Shown here: positions 8,959-17,509 of the stretch, one piece after another
How positions within the stretch are numbered: position 1 is the first letter of the stretch
Layout of the letters: the number at the start of each line of letters is the position of its first letter
The notes under the pieces: generated by a model
What the model was told of the DNA's origin: nothing
The model's database searches: none
What the model saw: the letters and a program-made list of their open reading frames with translations, nothing else
Made by a program: the position numbers and the translations under genes
Assembly (NCBI RefSeq): GCF_052056485.1
Contig: NZ_CP183948.1
Span: 1,364,001-1,428,000 of the forward strand
DNA length: 64,000 nt
Origin: Paenibacillus_AQ nitricinens
GTDB taxonomy: Bacteria; Bacillota; Bacilli; Paenibacillales; Paenibacillaceae
Direction of reading: 5' to 3'

Positions 8959-10314
8959 ATGTCTAAGAAGATTAATTTTGACTACACCAAAGCCCTTTCT
9001 TTCTTTAACCAACAAGAAATTGACAACCTTGCCGCTCCAGTTAAGTTAGCGCACGAACAGTTGCATAATAAGACTGGTGTAGGTTCCGACTATCTTGGAT
9101 GGATTGATCTTCCATCAGCTTATGATAAGGAAGAATTCGCACGCATTCAGCAAGCCGCAAAGAAGATCCAGAGCGATTCCGAAGTACTGATTGTAATTGG
9201 TATTGGTGGTTCTTATCTGGGAGCACGTGCAGCGATTGAAGCGCTCTCGCATTCTTTTTACAATAACCTTTCTAAAGATAAGCGCAAAACTCCAGAAGTT
9301 TATTTCGCTGGTAATAACATCAGTTCTACATACATCACGCATTTGCTTGATTTAGTAGAAGGCAAAGACTTCTCCGTGAACGTAATCTCCAAATCAGGAA
9401 CTACGACTGAGCCAGCCATTGCTTTCCGCATTTTCCGCGCAGCTCTGGAGAAGAAATATGGTAAAGAAGAAGCTCGCAAACGTATTTACGCTACTACAGA
9501 CAAAGAAAAAGGTGCCCTTAAGAAATTGGCTACTGAAGAAGGTTATGAATCCTTCATCATTCCAGACGATGTAGGCGGACGTTACTCCGTATTGACACCT
9601 GTAGGCTTGCTTCCAATCGCTGTAGCAGGTATTAACATTGAAGAGATGATGCAAGGTGCTGCTGCTGCTGCGGATGAGTTCAATAATCCAGATGTAGCTA
9701 CTAACCAAGCTTATCAATATGCTGCAGTTCGTAATGCGCTGTATCGCAAAGGTAAGACAACTGAAATCCTCGTTAACTATGAGCCTTCCTTACACTTTGT
9801 ATCGGAGTGGTGGAAACAATTGTTTGGCGAGAGTGAAGGTAAGGATTTTAAAGGAATTTATCCTTCTTCCGTTGATTTCTCTACGGATCTACACTCCATG
9901 GGTCAATTTATCCAAGAAGGTAACCGTAATATTTTTGAAACGGTAATCCAAGTAGATCAAGTGGCTCATCATGTGACCATTGAGAACGATCCGGATGATC
10001 TGGATGGTTTGAACTTCTTAACAGGAAAGACTATGGATTTCGTAAATAAGAAGGCTTTCCAAGGTACGATGCTTGCGCATACAGATGGTCAAGTACCTAA
10101 CCTTATCGTTACTATTCCTGATCAAACACCATACACATTTGGTTATTTGGTTTACTTCTTTGAAAAAGCTTGCGGCATCAGCGGTTACCTGCTCGGTGTT
10201 AACCCATTCGACCAACCAGGCGTTGAAGCATACAAGAAGAATATGTTTGCGCTACTTGGCAAACCGGGTTACGAAAAAGAAAAGGCAGAGCTGGAAGCAA
10301 GACTTACTGAATAG
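8959..10314 (+). CDS. pgi: Glucose-6-phosphate isomerase
   Basis: At 451 residues it has the length of the short Bacillus-type enzyme, which interconverts glucose-6-phosphate and fructose-6-phosphate in glycolysis. Visible marks are 'GIGGSYLGARA' near residue 80, 'KSGTTTEPA' near 145 (phosphate binding), and 'GESEGKDFKGIYP' near 289. The ATG at 8959 follows AACAGGAGG. The gene is monocistronic, and a hairpin follows it. Confidence 0.96.
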   Translation: MSKKINFDYTKALSFFNQQEIDNLAAPVKLAHEQLHNKTGVGSDYLGWIDLPSAYDKEEFARIQQAAKKIQSDSEVLIVIGIGGSYLGARAAIEALSHSFYNNLSKDKRKTPEVYFAGNNISSTYITHLLDLVEGKDFSVNVISKSGTTTEPAIAFRIFRAALEKKYGKEEARKRIYATTDKEKGALKKLATEEGYESFIIPDDVGGRYSVLTPVGLLPIAVAGINIEEMMQGAAAAADEFNNPDVATNQAYQYAAVRNALYRKGKTTEILVNYEPSLHFVSEWWKQLFGESEGKDFKGIYPSSVDFSTDLHSMGQFIQEGNRNIFETVIQVDQVAHHVTIENDPDDLDGLNFLTGKTMDFVNKKAFQGTMLAHTDGQVPNLIVTIPDQTPYTFGYLVYFFEKACGISGYLLGVNPFDQPGVEAYKKNMFALLGKPGYEKEKAELEARLTE

Positions 10315-10359
10315 TATTGCAGCAGTATTTTAGAGACCATTCATACTAGTGTAAGTCAC

Positions 10360-10402
10360 CAGGAGCAGTCCATAGGTAATCCAATACCGGGGGCTGCTCC
10401 TG
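10360..10402 (+). terminator. Weak terminator-like hairpin after pgi
   Basis: CAGGAGCAG and CTGCTCCTG form a 9-bp stem around a 25-base loop. No T tract follows, so this may be a processing or attenuating hairpin rather than a strong terminator. Confidence 0.45.
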
Positions 10403-10446
10403 ACATTATATGAAGACATCATATGTATATAAGGACTGGAATAATT

Positions 10447-11079
10447 ATGTTAGAACAATATCGAACGGTGCGCTCTTCCGGTTCCAAGGAAGTCGTAATC
10501 CGCAAATCTCGCTTCATTGGTCATGTTATGCCGGTTGAGAATGAAGAAGAAGCATTGTTGTTTATCGAAGACATCAAGAAGAAACATCGGGACGCAACGC
10601 ATAACTGTTCTGCTTATGTGATTGGGGAGAGAGACGAAATCCAGAGGCAATCGGACGACGGGGAGCCGAGTGGAACAGCCGGCAAACCGATTTTGGAAGT
10701 AATTCGCAACCAGGGAGTTAAAAATGTCGCAATTGTTGTTACCCGTTATTTCGGAGGCATTATGCTGGGTGCCGGAGGGCTGATTAGAGCTTATACGGAT
10801 GGGGCAGTGCTTGCGCTTGAAGCAGGAGAAGTAATCACCCGTGTGCTAAGACGAGAGGTATTCGTAGAAATTGATTACACTTGGCTAGGCAAGGTTGAGA
10901 ACGAACTTCGGGGAAGGGGTATTCAGACCGGCGAGACTTTATTCACCGATAAAGTAACGTTGTTATGTTTACCGCGAAATGATGAGGGAGACGCATTTAT
11001 GGCATGGATAACAGATCTAACCCAAGGGCAAGCCTTCGTAACAGAAGGGCGGCGGATTTACTACAGCGAAGGGGATTAG
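10447..11079 (+). CDS. yvyE: YigZ/YvyE family (IMPACT-like) protein
   Basis: The 210-residue product has the UPF0029/IMPACT domain: 'KSRFIGHVMPV' near residue 22, 'DATHNCSAYVIG' near 50, 'DDGEPSGTAGKPIL' near 70 and 'TRYFGGIMLGAGGLIRAY' near 100. A ferredoxin-like C-terminal domain follows. The eukaryotic relative IMPACT restrains the Gcn2 kinase; the bacterial role is unclear but is often tied to ribosomes. The family normally begins at the ATG at 10447; an ATG 8 codons upstream lacks a ribosome binding site. The TetR gene starts 4 bases after its stop, so the two are cotranscribed. Confidence 0.85.
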   Translation: MLEQYRTVRSSGSKEVVIRKSRFIGHVMPVENEEEALLFIEDIKKKHRDATHNCSAYVIGERDEIQRQSDDGEPSGTAGKPILEVIRNQGVKNVAIVVTRYFGGIMLGAGGLIRAYTDGAVLALEAGEVITRVLRREVFVEIDYTWLGKVENELRGRGIQTGETLFTDKVTLLCLPRNDEGDAFMAWITDLTQGQAFVTEGRRIYYSEGD

Positions 11080-11083
11080 GTAT

Positions 11084-11665
11084 ATGGCAAGGAGAGCAGT
11101 GGAGCAGGAGTTGTCGAGGGAAAGAATACTAGAGGCCGCTAGGCATCTGTTTATTACCAAAGGGTATCGAGCGATTTCAATGCGAAGCATCGGTCAGCAT
11201 TTGGGATACAGCCACGGCTCTCTCTATTATCATTTCAAAGAGAAGGCAGAGTTGTTCTACGCCATTGTTGTCGAAGATTTTAATCATGTGGCTGCTTTGC
11301 TGAGCCAAGTAATGAATAAGCCACCTGAAGAAGGCATGACTCGAGTAGAGCAGCTGATTATGGAGTTTATAAGGTTTGGATTAGATCATCCTTATCAGTA
11401 TGAAATTATGTTCATGATTCGTGATGAAGAGCTGCTGGCTTATTGTAGAGCAGAGCAGGGACGATGTTTTGATTTATTCTCAAGTATTGTACGCCGTCAT
11501 ATGAAGGAAGAGGGATATGTATCCGAGGATTGGCAGAACGTTCCGCTAACCTTGTTCTTATCCGCTCACGGATTTATATCTTATTATATCCAAGATAAAG
11601 TATTGTTTGAGGATGTAAAAGAGGCAGCATCAGCTCATATCAAGGTTTTATGTCGCAGCCTTTAA
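11084..11665 (+). CDS. TetR/AcrR family transcriptional regulator
   Basis: The 193-residue protein has an N-terminal helix-turn-helix at residues 12-55 ('RILEAARHLFITKGYRAISMRSIG' region, then 'GHSHGSLYYHFKEK'-like recognition helix) and an all-helical ligand domain with no homology I can name. It follows yvyE by 4 bases. No transporter or enzyme gene is adjacent on the same strand, so its targets are probably elsewhere. The stop is followed by an eight-T run. Confidence 0.85.
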   Translation: MARRAVEQELSRERILEAARHLFITKGYRAISMRSIGQHLGYSHGSLYYHFKEKAELFYAIVVEDFNHVAALLSQVMNKPPEEGMTRVEQLIMEFIRFGLDHPYQYEIMFMIRDEELLAYCRAEQGRCFDLFSSIVRRHMKEEGYVSEDWQNVPLTLFLSAHGFISYYIQDKVLFEDVKEAASAHIKVLCRSL

Positions 11666-11764
11666 CATGCTGTTTTTTTTATAAGTTTACACTTTAAAGC
11701 TGTGCATTGGTATAACACTACTTCTCTGCTTGGTCAAAGTAATATTTGATTCTAGTTATATTTT

Positions 11765-11800
11765 AATGGCCGCTCCGTAGCAATAACGGAAGCGGCCATT
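11765..11800. terminator. Convergent hairpin between tetR and yjbQ
   Basis: AATGGCCGCT and CGT pair with ACG and AGCGGCCATT around a short loop. The stem is strong but the T tracts on both sides are short, so it probably serves both convergent genes. Confidence 0.6.
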
Positions 11801-11805
11801 CATTG

Positions 11806-12207
11806 TTATCCTTCAATAATCTTTAAGAAACATTGTCTACGTCTTGGTCCATCAAACTCACAAAAATAAATACCCTGCCAACGACCAAGTAATAGTTCGC
11901 CATCATGGATGATTATGCTCTGGGAAGGTCCGGATGTAATAGACTTAAGGTGGGAGGCAGTATTGCCTTCAGCATGTCGATAGTTCGGATGCTCCCAAGG
12001 GTAGACTTCATCCAAACGCATCAGAACATCATGCCTCACATCAGGATCTGCATTCTCATTGATTGCAATTCCTGCGGTGGTATGTGGACAATAAACTACG
12101 ATCACCCCGCTACGCACCCCGTTTTTTTTCACAAAAGAAATGACTTCACGCGTAATATCCCGTAATTCATCCCGTTTCGTTGTAGTAATCTCCAGTGTAT
12201 GCAGCAT
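11806..12207 (-). CDS. yjbQ: YjbQ family protein (UPF0047; secondary thiamine-phosphate synthase type)
   Basis: The 133-residue single-domain protein shows the family motifs 'VYCPHTTAGIAINENAD' near residue 42, 'NYRHAEGNTASHLK' near 78 and 'GRWQGIYFCEFDGPR' near 108. Homologues are trimers with a metal-binding His/Glu site and have weak thiamine-phosphate synthase activity; the true role is unknown. The ATG at 12207 is preferred over the one at 12213 because AGGAAGGGG is then 7 bases away. Confidence 0.85.
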   Translation of the reverse strand: MLHTLEITTTKRDELRDITREVISFVKKNGVRSGVIVVYCPHTTAGIAINENADPDVRHDVLMRLDEVYPWEHPNYRHAEGNTASHLKSITSGPSQSIIIHDGELLLGRWQGIYFCEFDGPRRRQCFLKIIEG

Positions 12208-12413
12208 AATCATTCCCCTTCCTGTGATGTGCCACTTTTTCCTAATCTGTGTTATATATATTTTACCCCAAATTCACTTGAAAGTAATTGACGACAACGA
12301 GAAGGATTTGGTAAAGTAGTAATATTATAAAACCAAGTATATAAATAGGAATAATTAATGGAGACGTTGGTTAGTATACCGACCGGTTATCCGGAGGTGG
12401 GAGGGCAAAATCA

Positions 12414-13229
12414 TTGAATTCGCTGCTTAGACACAAAGGTTGGACTTGGGGTTTTCGAACTACAATTTTGCTCTATTTTGTTGTATTGATCGTGCTGCCT
12501 ATACTTGGGGTCTATTACAACTCTTTTTCACTGGGTTTCGGTAATTTTGTGGAAAGCATAAGCGACCCGATTGCCTGGAAGTCGGTGCTGTTAACCTTAA
12601 AGCTGGCGATCATCGCTACTTTAATTAATGTCTTTTTAGGAACAATGATTGCCTGGGTTCTTATTCGTTATCAATTCATTGGTAAAGCATTGCTTAATAG
12701 TCTTGTGGATTTACCATTTGCACTGCCGACGGCAGTTGGTGGTTTGATGATTTTACTCTTGCTTGGACCTGGTAGTCTTATCGGCAAGGCTGCAGAAGCG
12801 CTTGGTTTTGAAATAGTTTTTCATCAACCGGCTATCGTAATTGCTATGGTCTTCGTAACCTTTCCTTTCGTGATTCGAGCGGTTCAGCCCTTGCTGGAGG
12901 AACTTGATCCTTCCGAGGAGGAAGCGGCATATACAATGGGTGCCAAGGGAACTAGAGTCTTCTGGCATGTTATTCTCCCCTCTATGGCTCCTGGGATGAT
13001 CAGCGGTGGAATGCTCGCCTTCTCGCGGGCACTTGCTGAATTCGGCGCTGTAGTCCTCGTAGCAGGCAATATTCCAGGTCGTACACTCGTATCTTCTGTT
13101 TTTATTTTTGGTGAAGTTGAAAGTGATAATCCAGTTTCCGCAGCAGCGGTTTCTGTCATTCTCTTGACCTTATCTTTTCTCATTCTTTGGCTCATTAATA
13201 TGCTGCAGATGCGGGGGAGACGCTCATGA
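12414..13229 (+). CDS. cysT: Sulfate/thiosulfate ABC transporter permease CysT
   Basis: This 271-residue inner-membrane permease has six predicted membrane segments. The ABC-coupling EAA loop is 'EEAAYTMGAKGTRVFWHVILPSMAPG', near residues 168-195. It pairs with CysW to import sulfate or thiosulfate for cysteine synthesis. The start is a TTG behind GGAGGG with 8-base spacing; no ATG fits. The stop overlaps the cysW ATG by 4 bases. The 206 bases upstream hold several A/T hexamers but no operator I can name. Confidence 0.92.
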   Translation: MNSLLRHKGWTWGFRTTILLYFVVLIVLPILGVYYNSFSLGFGNFVESISDPIAWKSVLLTLKLAIIATLINVFLGTMIAWVLIRYQFIGKALLNSLVDLPFALPTAVGGLMILLLLGPGSLIGKAAEALGFEIVFHQPAIVIAMVFVTFPFVIRAVQPLLEELDPSEEEAAYTMGAKGTRVFWHVILPSMAPGMISGGMLAFSRALAEFGAVVLVAGNIPGRTLVSSVFIFGEVESDNPVSAAAVSVILLTLSFLILWLINMLQMRGRRS

Positions 13230-14023
13230 GAAAATTGTGGATCGGTCTCACTTACATGGTGTTTTTTCTGCTAATCGCTGCGCCACTAGGGAAAATGGCT
13301 ATAGGTGCTTTTAGTGAAGGATTTGGTGGTTTCTGGAATGCCCTGACTAGGCCTGAAGCGCTGCATGCGCTTATGATGACTGGGCTTGTTGTGATCGTAG
13401 TTACGTTATTAAATACGTTGTTCGGAATTATGATGGCGCTGTATCTTGTCCGGGCGAACTGGATAAATAGACGTCTAAAGGGCTTGCTTAACAGTGTTGT
13501 TGATTTGCCTTATGCTGTGTCCCCTGTTATTGGCGGGCTGATGATTGTCCTGTTGCTGGGTCCGGATAGCACCTTGGGTGCGATTTTTGAAGGGATTGGG
13601 CTGAAGATCGTCTATGCCATTCCTGGAATGATCATCGCCACCTTGTTCGTAACCTTTCCTTTAATGGTGCGTGAGGTAATGCCGGTGCTTCAGGAGATTG
13701 GTTCACAGCAGGAAGAAGCTGCTTCTACACTGGGCGCTCGTAGCTGGACAATATTTTGGAAGGTGACTTGGCCTTCGATTCGTTGGGCGGTTGTGTACGG
13801 AGTCATCCTTACGGTGGCTCGTTCACTAGGTGAGTTCGGGGCGGTGCTCGTGGTCTCGGGTAACATTATGAACAAAACCCAGACGGCGACGACGCTAGTC
13901 TATCAGGATGTTGAGAATTTTAATGTAACGGCTGCTGGAGGAATAGCGCTAGTTCTGGCTGCATTTTCCGCAGGTCTACTGTTATTGATGGAATGGACCA
14001 AGAGAAGAAAGGAAGTGCAGTAA
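13226..14023 (+). CDS. cysW: Sulfate/thiosulfate ABC transporter permease CysW
   Basis: The 265-residue permease has six membrane segments. Its EAA loop reads 'EEAASTLGARSWTIFWKVTWPS', shown here only as the segment near residues 168-190. It is paralogous to CysT across its length and forms the heterodimeric channel with it. The 4-base overlap with cysT and the 1-base gap to cysA indicate one translationally coupled operon. Confidence 0.92.
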   Translation: MRKLWIGLTYMVFFLLIAAPLGKMAIGAFSEGFGGFWNALTRPEALHALMMTGLVVIVVTLLNTLFGIMMALYLVRANWINRRLKGLLNSVVDLPYAVSPVIGGLMIVLLLGPDSTLGAIFEGIGLKIVYAIPGMIIATLFVTFPLMVREVMPVLQEIGSQQEEAASTLGARSWTIFWKVTWPSIRWAVVYGVILTVARSLGEFGAVLVVSGNIMNKTQTATTLVYQDVENFNVTAAGGIALVLAAFSAGLLLLMEWTKRRKEVQ

Positions 14024-14024
14024 T

Positions 14025-15089
14025 ATGCATGTTGAAGTGCGGGGATTAAATAAGCATTTTGGAGATTTTCATGCGGTCAAGGACGTCGATTTCACCATTA
14101 CAAAAGGTCATCTGATCGGACTGCTTGGCCCGAGTGGTGGCGGTAAAACCTCGATTCTTCGTATGCTCGCAGGGCTGGAGACACCGGATAATGGCGAGAT
14201 TATTTTTCATGGTCAGACGGTTAATAATCTTCCTCCTCAAGAGCGCGGGATCGGCTTTGTCTTTCAGAACTACGCATTATTTAAGCATATGACTGTTTTT
14301 GATAATATTGCTTTTGGATTAAAAGTTAAAAAGGCCAGCAAAACTGCCATTCGTGACCGTGTTATGGAACTGGTGGAGCTTACGGGGTTAAAGGGCTTCG
14401 AGAAGCGTTATCCGCATCAGCTATCTGGTGGGCAACGTCAACGTGTGGCCTTTGCCCGTGCACTTGCGCCTGAACCACAGCTACTGCTCTTAGATGAGCC
14501 GTTTGCAGCTATTGATGCGAAGATCCGGCAGGAGCTGCGCGCTTGGCTGCGTGAGCTGATTGAGCGTGTTGGCATCACTTCCATCTTCGTAACGCATGAC
14601 CAAGACGAAGCGATTGAAGTTGCGGACGAGATTATGATCATCAACCAAGGGCAGTTGGAGCAAAAGGGTACACCTTGGGATATTTATAAGGAGCCTAAAA
14701 CACCGTTCGTGGCAACTTTTATCGGGGAGTCGACACTGATTGAAGATGCTTCTGAGGTGAAAGGCTTTAAAGGCGCTGGAGACGGCAAGCCTACCAAAGC
14801 ACTTATTCGTCCTGAGTATATTGAAGTTGGTAACCTGCATGAGTTCAAGATGGCTTCAGCTACGGAAAAAGGCGTCGTAAAGCATCTGCATTTCCGTGGA
14901 AGCGAATGGCTCGTTGAGGTTGAAGTTAATGGTCATAAGCTGGTTACTTACCGTTCTTTGGAGAAAGAAACCTTGCAGCCGGGACAGGGTATCTCAGTCC
15001 TTGTGCACCGCGCTTACCTGTTTAATGATGAGCGAAGCTGGATCCAGGAGAACAACCTGAAAGAAGATCCGATGCCGATATTTATTTAA
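14025..15089 (+). CDS. cysA: Sulfate/thiosulfate ABC transporter ATPase CysA
   Basis: The 354-residue ATPase has Walker A 'GPSGGGKTS' near residue 36, Q-loop 'FVFQNYALF', signature 'LSGGQRQRVAFARAL' near 130, Walker B 'LLLDEPFAAID' near 155 and the H-loop 'FVTHDQDEA'. A TOBE-type regulatory domain follows residue 240. It powers the CysTW channel from the cytoplasmic side. Only a weak T-rich hairpin follows, so some read-through to the binding-protein gene 322 bases downstream is possible. Confidence 0.93.
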   Translation: MHVEVRGLNKHFGDFHAVKDVDFTITKGHLIGLLGPSGGGKTSILRMLAGLETPDNGEIIFHGQTVNNLPPQERGIGFVFQNYALFKHMTVFDNIAFGLKVKKASKTAIRDRVMELVELTGLKGFEKRYPHQLSGGQRQRVAFARALAPEPQLLLLDEPFAAIDAKIRQELRAWLRELIERVGITSIFVTHDQDEAIEVADEIMIINQGQLEQKGTPWDIYKEPKTPFVATFIGESTLIEDASEVKGFKGAGDGKPTKALIRPEYIEVGNLHEFKMASATEKGVVKHLHFRGSEWLVEVEVNGHKLVTYRSLEKETLQPGQGISVLVHRAYLFNDERSWIQENNLKEDPMPIFI

Positions 15090-15183
15090 AATGTAAATAA
15101 ATATAATGATTTTCAATTTTTTTGAAAAGTAGCGAATGTGATGAGGAAGGATTAGAGGAACTGATGTGAAGGTATGAAGTAAT

Positions 15184-15301
15184 GGAGTGGAAGTTTGGAA
15201 CTGTAGGAGCGGAGCGACCGCCTTTGTTTCCGGATTTAATCCGCTGAGGATATAAAATCAATAAATCTGGGAACAACAGCGGCCGGAAGTCCAAACATTC
15301 C
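15184..15301. repeat. MITE-like imperfect inverted repeat (copy A)
   Basis: A left arm at 15184-15238 and a right arm at 15263-15301 are imperfect inverted copies; both contain GTTTGGA/TCCAAAC and end in GGATTT/AAATCTGG. The right arm recurs almost unchanged at 21144-21186 (three or four differences over about 40 bases). The element fills most of the 322-bp gap between cysA and the binding-protein gene, and I see no gene in that gap. Confidence 0.6.
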
Positions 15302-15411
15302 ACGTAATTACGGCAAAATACCGAGCGGTAGTTACTTGATTTTCAGATTCAGCCATAGAGCTACTTTCAAGGAAATATTTAAAATCATTATCTCGAAGGA
15401 TGTGGGCCGCA

Positions 15412-16479
15412 ATGAATTTCAAAAGGAGCAGACAACTGCACGGATGTTTTGCTGCCCTAATGCTGGCCATACTCACGCTGGCAGCAGTCGGTTGCGGGAA
15501 TGAGAAGGCGATTACGACGATGGCAGATCCTTCGAAGCAAGGGGATGTTACGCTAGTCGTTGGCGCATACAGTGTGGCTAAGGATGCGATGGAAGATATT
15601 TTGCCGTTATTTGCAGCGCAGTGGAAGGCGGATACTGGACAGGAGATTCATTTTCAACAGTCCTATGAAGCTTCAGGAACACAGGCACGTGCAATCGTAG
15701 GCGGGTTCGAAGCGGATGTTACACTGCTAGCCATGGAAGGTGATGTCGAGAAGCTGGTTAAGGCTGGACTCGTAGCGCCAACGTGGAAAGAGCAGGGGGA
15801 ACAAGGCATGGTGACACGTTCGGTAGTCGCACTTGGTACCCGTGAGGGAAACCCCAAAGGAATTCACGATTTTGCGGACTTAGCCAAGCCAGGGATTAAA
15901 GTGTTATACCCAAATCCCAAAACATCCGGTGGTGCGCAGTGGGATATTAACGCGATCTATGGGGCTGGTCTGAAGCTGTCAGAGGAGCAAGAGGGCACTA
16001 AGGATCCAGCAGCAGCGAAAGCTTTTTTAGAAAGTGTACATGCCAATGTGGAGTCACTGGATAAGAGCGGACGTGCATCTATGGCTGCCTTCGAGTATGG
16101 AGTGGGTGATGTCATTGTCACCTATGAGAATGAACTGCTGGCCCGGATTGCTCAGGGTGTTAAATATGAAGTGATTATTCCTAAAAATACAATGCTGATT
16201 GAGAACCCAGCGGCTGTCGTAGAGAAGTATGCGGATAAGCATGGGACACGCGCGGCAGCAGAAGCATTAGTTGAATTCTTGGTGACCCCACAGGCACAAG
16301 AGATCTTTGCAAAATATGGCTTTCGTCCCGTAGATAAACAGGTCTATGCGGAGAACAAAAGCCGCTACCCGGATCCAGCGGGTCTCTTCGATATCAATTA
16401 TTTAGGGGGCTGGGATGAGGTGCGAAGCACGCTTTATTCCAAGCGGGGGATTTGGTATCAGGTACTTGCCGGAATATAG
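15412..16479 (+). CDS. Sulfate-binding lipoprotein of the CysTWA transporter
   Basis: The 355-residue protein starts with a lipoprotein signal peptide ending in the lipobox L-A-A-V-G-C (Cys near residue 28), so it is anchored outside the membrane. The mature part has the prokaryotic sulfate-binding family pattern: 'VTLVVGAYSVAKDAMEDILPLF', 'FQQSYEASGTQARAI', 'FEADVTLLA' and 'YPNPKTSGGAQWDINAIYGAG' segments, with Ser/Thr-Gly ligands for the oxyanion. It supplies sulfate to CysTWA. The ATG at 15412 is preferred over that at 15400, which lies within the GAAGGA ribosome binding site. A terminator follows. Confidence 0.88.
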   Translation: MNFKRSRQLHGCFAALMLAILTLAAVGCGNEKAITTMADPSKQGDVTLVVGAYSVAKDAMEDILPLFAAQWKADTGQEIHFQQSYEASGTQARAIVGGFEADVTLLAMEGDVEKLVKAGLVAPTWKEQGEQGMVTRSVVALGTREGNPKGIHDFADLAKPGIKVLYPNPKTSGGAQWDINAIYGAGLKLSEEQEGTKDPAAAKAFLESVHANVESLDKSGRASMAAFEYGVGDVIVTYENELLARIAQGVKYEVIIPKNTMLIENPAAVVEKYADKHGTRAAAEALVEFLVTPQAQEIFAKYGFRPVDKQVYAENKSRYPDPAGLFDINYLGGWDEVRSTLYSKRGIWYQVLAGI

Positions 16480-16497
16480 GTAGACGTGTAAAAATAG

Positions 16498-16537
16498 AGT
16501 CATCCTAGCAGGGCTCCTGCTTAAGGGATGACTTTTT
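16498..16537 (+). terminator. Terminator of the sulfate operon
   Basis: AGTCATCC pairs with GGATGACT. An inner GCAGG/CCTGC stem and a trailing T run complete a classical rho-independent terminator. Confidence 0.88.
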
Positions 16538-16560
16538 TGACGAGAGTATATATTTGGGAC

Positions 16561-16610
16561 CCCCGCAAAGTACCTGAGTACGCATCGAAGCAAAGCTCCA
16601 CTTTGTGGGG
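16561..16610. repeat. Palindromic intergenic repeat
   Basis: CCCCGCAAAGT and ACTTTGTGGGG form inverted arms (one G-T pair) around 28 bases. The arms have no T tract, and the region encodes nothing plausible. It lies between the sulfate operon terminator and the MBL hydrolase gene. I saw only one copy in the window. Confidence 0.5.
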
Positions 16611-16688
16611 ATATTTTGGTGAGCATCTTTAAGATAGACATATGATAATTTAAGACTTCCTTGATGGGAACTGAAGGAGAGATAGATT

Positions 16689-17480
16689 ATGGATACGTTA
16701 GTATTTTTGGGTACTGGGGATGCCATGGGTGTTCCACGGATATATTGCAGCTGCGAGACCTGCACAGAAGCAAGGGAGCATGGGAGCAATACAAGGCTGC
16801 GTTCCTCTGTACTTATAGATAATGGCAGTGACTTTCTAGTGATTGATTGCGGGCCAGACTGGCGACGTCAGATGGAGGCGCAGGGAGTACGGTATATGCG
16901 AAGACTGCTGGTGACACATGCTCACTTTGATCATATTGGCGGGCTGCCGGAATGGGCAGATGCTTGCCGATGGACTGGCATTAAGGGTGAACTGTATACT
17001 GCAGCAGAAGTTATTCCTATTATCGAACGGCAATACCCTTGGCTGCGAAATCACATCGAGATGATTCCCTGTGATGAAGGAATAGAACTGGACGGCTGGA
17101 AGATAGATACCTGGAAAGTAAACCATGGTAAGAATGGTTATTCGTATGCCTTTCGGCTAGAGAAGGATGATTATACATGGGTGTATTGTCCTGATTCCAT
17201 TTCTTTAGGGGCTGAGGAGACACGCCTGATGCATGGTGCCGATTTGCTGGTTCTAGGTACAAGCTTCTATTACGAAGCGGCGGAGCTATCCACTCGCTCT
17301 GTGTACGACATGACCGAGGCAGCAGAGCTGCTGCAAATCGTGAAGCCTAAAAAGGCAGTTTACACCCATATGTCGCATGATGTAGATATGAGAGAAGCAT
17401 ATATTTTACCGGAGAACGTTACTCTAGCCCAGACAGGTATGAGAATTCCAATAAACAAAAGCCCATTCTCTTCACTTTAG
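16689..17480 (+). CDS. MBL-fold metallo-hydrolase (PhnP-like)
   Basis: The 263-residue protein has the metallo-beta-lactamase fold with the metal motif 'THAHFDHIGG' near residue 75 and further His/Asp ligands in 'CPDSISLG' and 'YTHMSHDVDM' near residue 225. The N-terminal 'GTGDAMGVPRIYCSCETCTEA' with its Cys cluster is typical of PhnP-type phosphodiesterases, which open cyclic ribose phosphates. No phn genes flank it, so the substrate is open. It starts at an ATG after GAAGGAGAG. The last codons lie inside the terminator hairpin shared with the convergent MFS gene. Confidence 0.8.
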   Translation: MDTLVFLGTGDAMGVPRIYCSCETCTEAREHGSNTRLRSSVLIDNGSDFLVIDCGPDWRRQMEAQGVRYMRRLLVTHAHFDHIGGLPEWADACRWTGIKGELYTAAEVIPIIERQYPWLRNHIEMIPCDEGIELDGWKIDTWKVNHGKNGYSYAFRLEKDDYTWVYCPDSISLGAEETRLMHGADLLVLGTSFYYEAAELSTRSVYDMTEAAELLQIVKPKKAVYTHMSHDVDMREAYILPENVTLAQTGMRIPINKSPFSSL

Positions 17481-17492
17481 AAGAGAATGGGC
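17461..17492 (-). terminator. Terminator of the MFS gene overlapping the MBL stop
   Basis: GCCCATTCTCTTC and its perfect complement form a 13-bp stem with a 6-base loop. On the minus strand it is followed by TTTTGTTT and lies 17 bases after the MFS stop. The stem includes the last codons of the convergent MBL gene. Confidence 0.85.
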
Positions 17493-17509
17493 AAGTAGAA
17501 ATAAACGGA

